Assembly: GCA_030674155.1 (NCBI GenBank)
Contig: CM060320.1
Location: 19,710,383 to 19,726,157, forward strand
From: Stramonita haemastoma
Lineage: Eukaryota; Mollusca; Gastropoda; Neogastropoda; Muricidae
Reading direction: 5' to 3'
Length of the DNA stretch: 15,775 nucleotides
Part shown: piece by piece, positions 15,548-15,775 of the stretch
Layout of the letters: the number at the start of each line of letters is the position of its first letter
Numbering within the stretch: position 1 is the first letter of the stretch
Program-made: the position numbers and the translations under genes
The notes under the pieces: model-generated
Databases searched by the model: none
Told to the model about the DNA's origin: nothing
The model's input: only the letters and a program-made list of their open reading frames with translations

Positions 15548-15775
15548 ATTGCGATACAAAAGAAACAGATCTATAATTACTGCGTGGATAATATCACATG
15601 CTAGTTCTCGAATGATCATCGCAAGTATATTTGCCTTGTAAAATGGTTTATCAGAAGTTGACTTACTTACCTAGAAATTGCAAGTACATAGATGATTCAG
15701 GTTGCTGACATCGTCAAGTGCTGGTGACAGTTCTCACACACTGCACTGGAATAGAAATCATTGCACGACTCAACT
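15548..15775. other. Unique sequence to the window edge
   Basis: Continuation of the locus into which SINE-A copy 3 inserted. No gene, repeat or tRNA-like box recognised. Confidence 0.45.

Overview
This window looks like non-coding DNA from a large, repeat-rich animal genome. There is no compact run of convincing open reading frames, no Shine-Dalgarno/operon layout, and a 100-base N run typical of scaffolded assemblies. Roughly 40-50% (by eye) is simple-sequence DNA: GT/CA, GA/TC, CAGA/TCTG, TTC, ATC, CAC, TAG and TA tracts. tRNA-derived SINEs are interspersed, and the long SINE at 6824-7155 resembles repeats I recall from gastropod molluscs. A marine snail or another mollusc is therefore my best guess. 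It is an inference from repeat style and has not been checked.

Layout. 1-1650: a CA tract, SINE-A copy 1 (minus strand) carrying an expanded poly-G, a 26-bp minisatellite and a GT-GA-GT-GA-GT compound array. 1651-4180: GT/GCGT, CA/CAGA, C-rich, CAC and GA/CAGA arrays separated by unique sequence. 4447-4760: SINE-A copy 2 (plus strand). 5246-6490: GT arrays, a 100-N gap (5676-5775) and CT/TTC arrays. 6824-7155: SINE-B1 (minus strand), cut by a GT array. 7156-9160: TTG, ATC, TTC, C-rich, ACCCG, GT and G-rich tracts. 9161-9461: a long imperfect inverted repeat (foldback). 9479-10567: TA, GT/GTCT and a nearly 700-bp pyrimidine tract. 10568-11640: AT-rich unique sequence with one degraded tRNA-like segment. 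11641-12855: two same-orientation SINE-B2 copies 900 bp apart plus a SINE tail fragment. 12856-14080: GT, CAGA, CA, TC and GT arrays. 14090-15230: mostly unique sequence plus a TAG/CAG array. 15231-15547: SINE-A copy 3 (minus strand) with an 11-bp target-site duplication.

I find no supportable protein-coding gene. The translated frames are dominated by microsatellite translations (CVCVCV, HTHTHT, RERERE, SLSLSL, LLLLLL). No set of genes works together here. The biology is repeat biology: tRNA-derived retroposons with Pol III promoter relics, two SINE types sharing head and core but not tail, microsatellites that begin inside or truncate SINEs, and DNA prone to non-B structure (GT/GCGT for Z-DNA, GA/TC for triplex, G-runs for quadruplex, a long foldback). 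I see no convincing sign of an undescribed molecular system. The most useful leads are the SINE modularity, the SINE-microsatellite junctions and the foldback.
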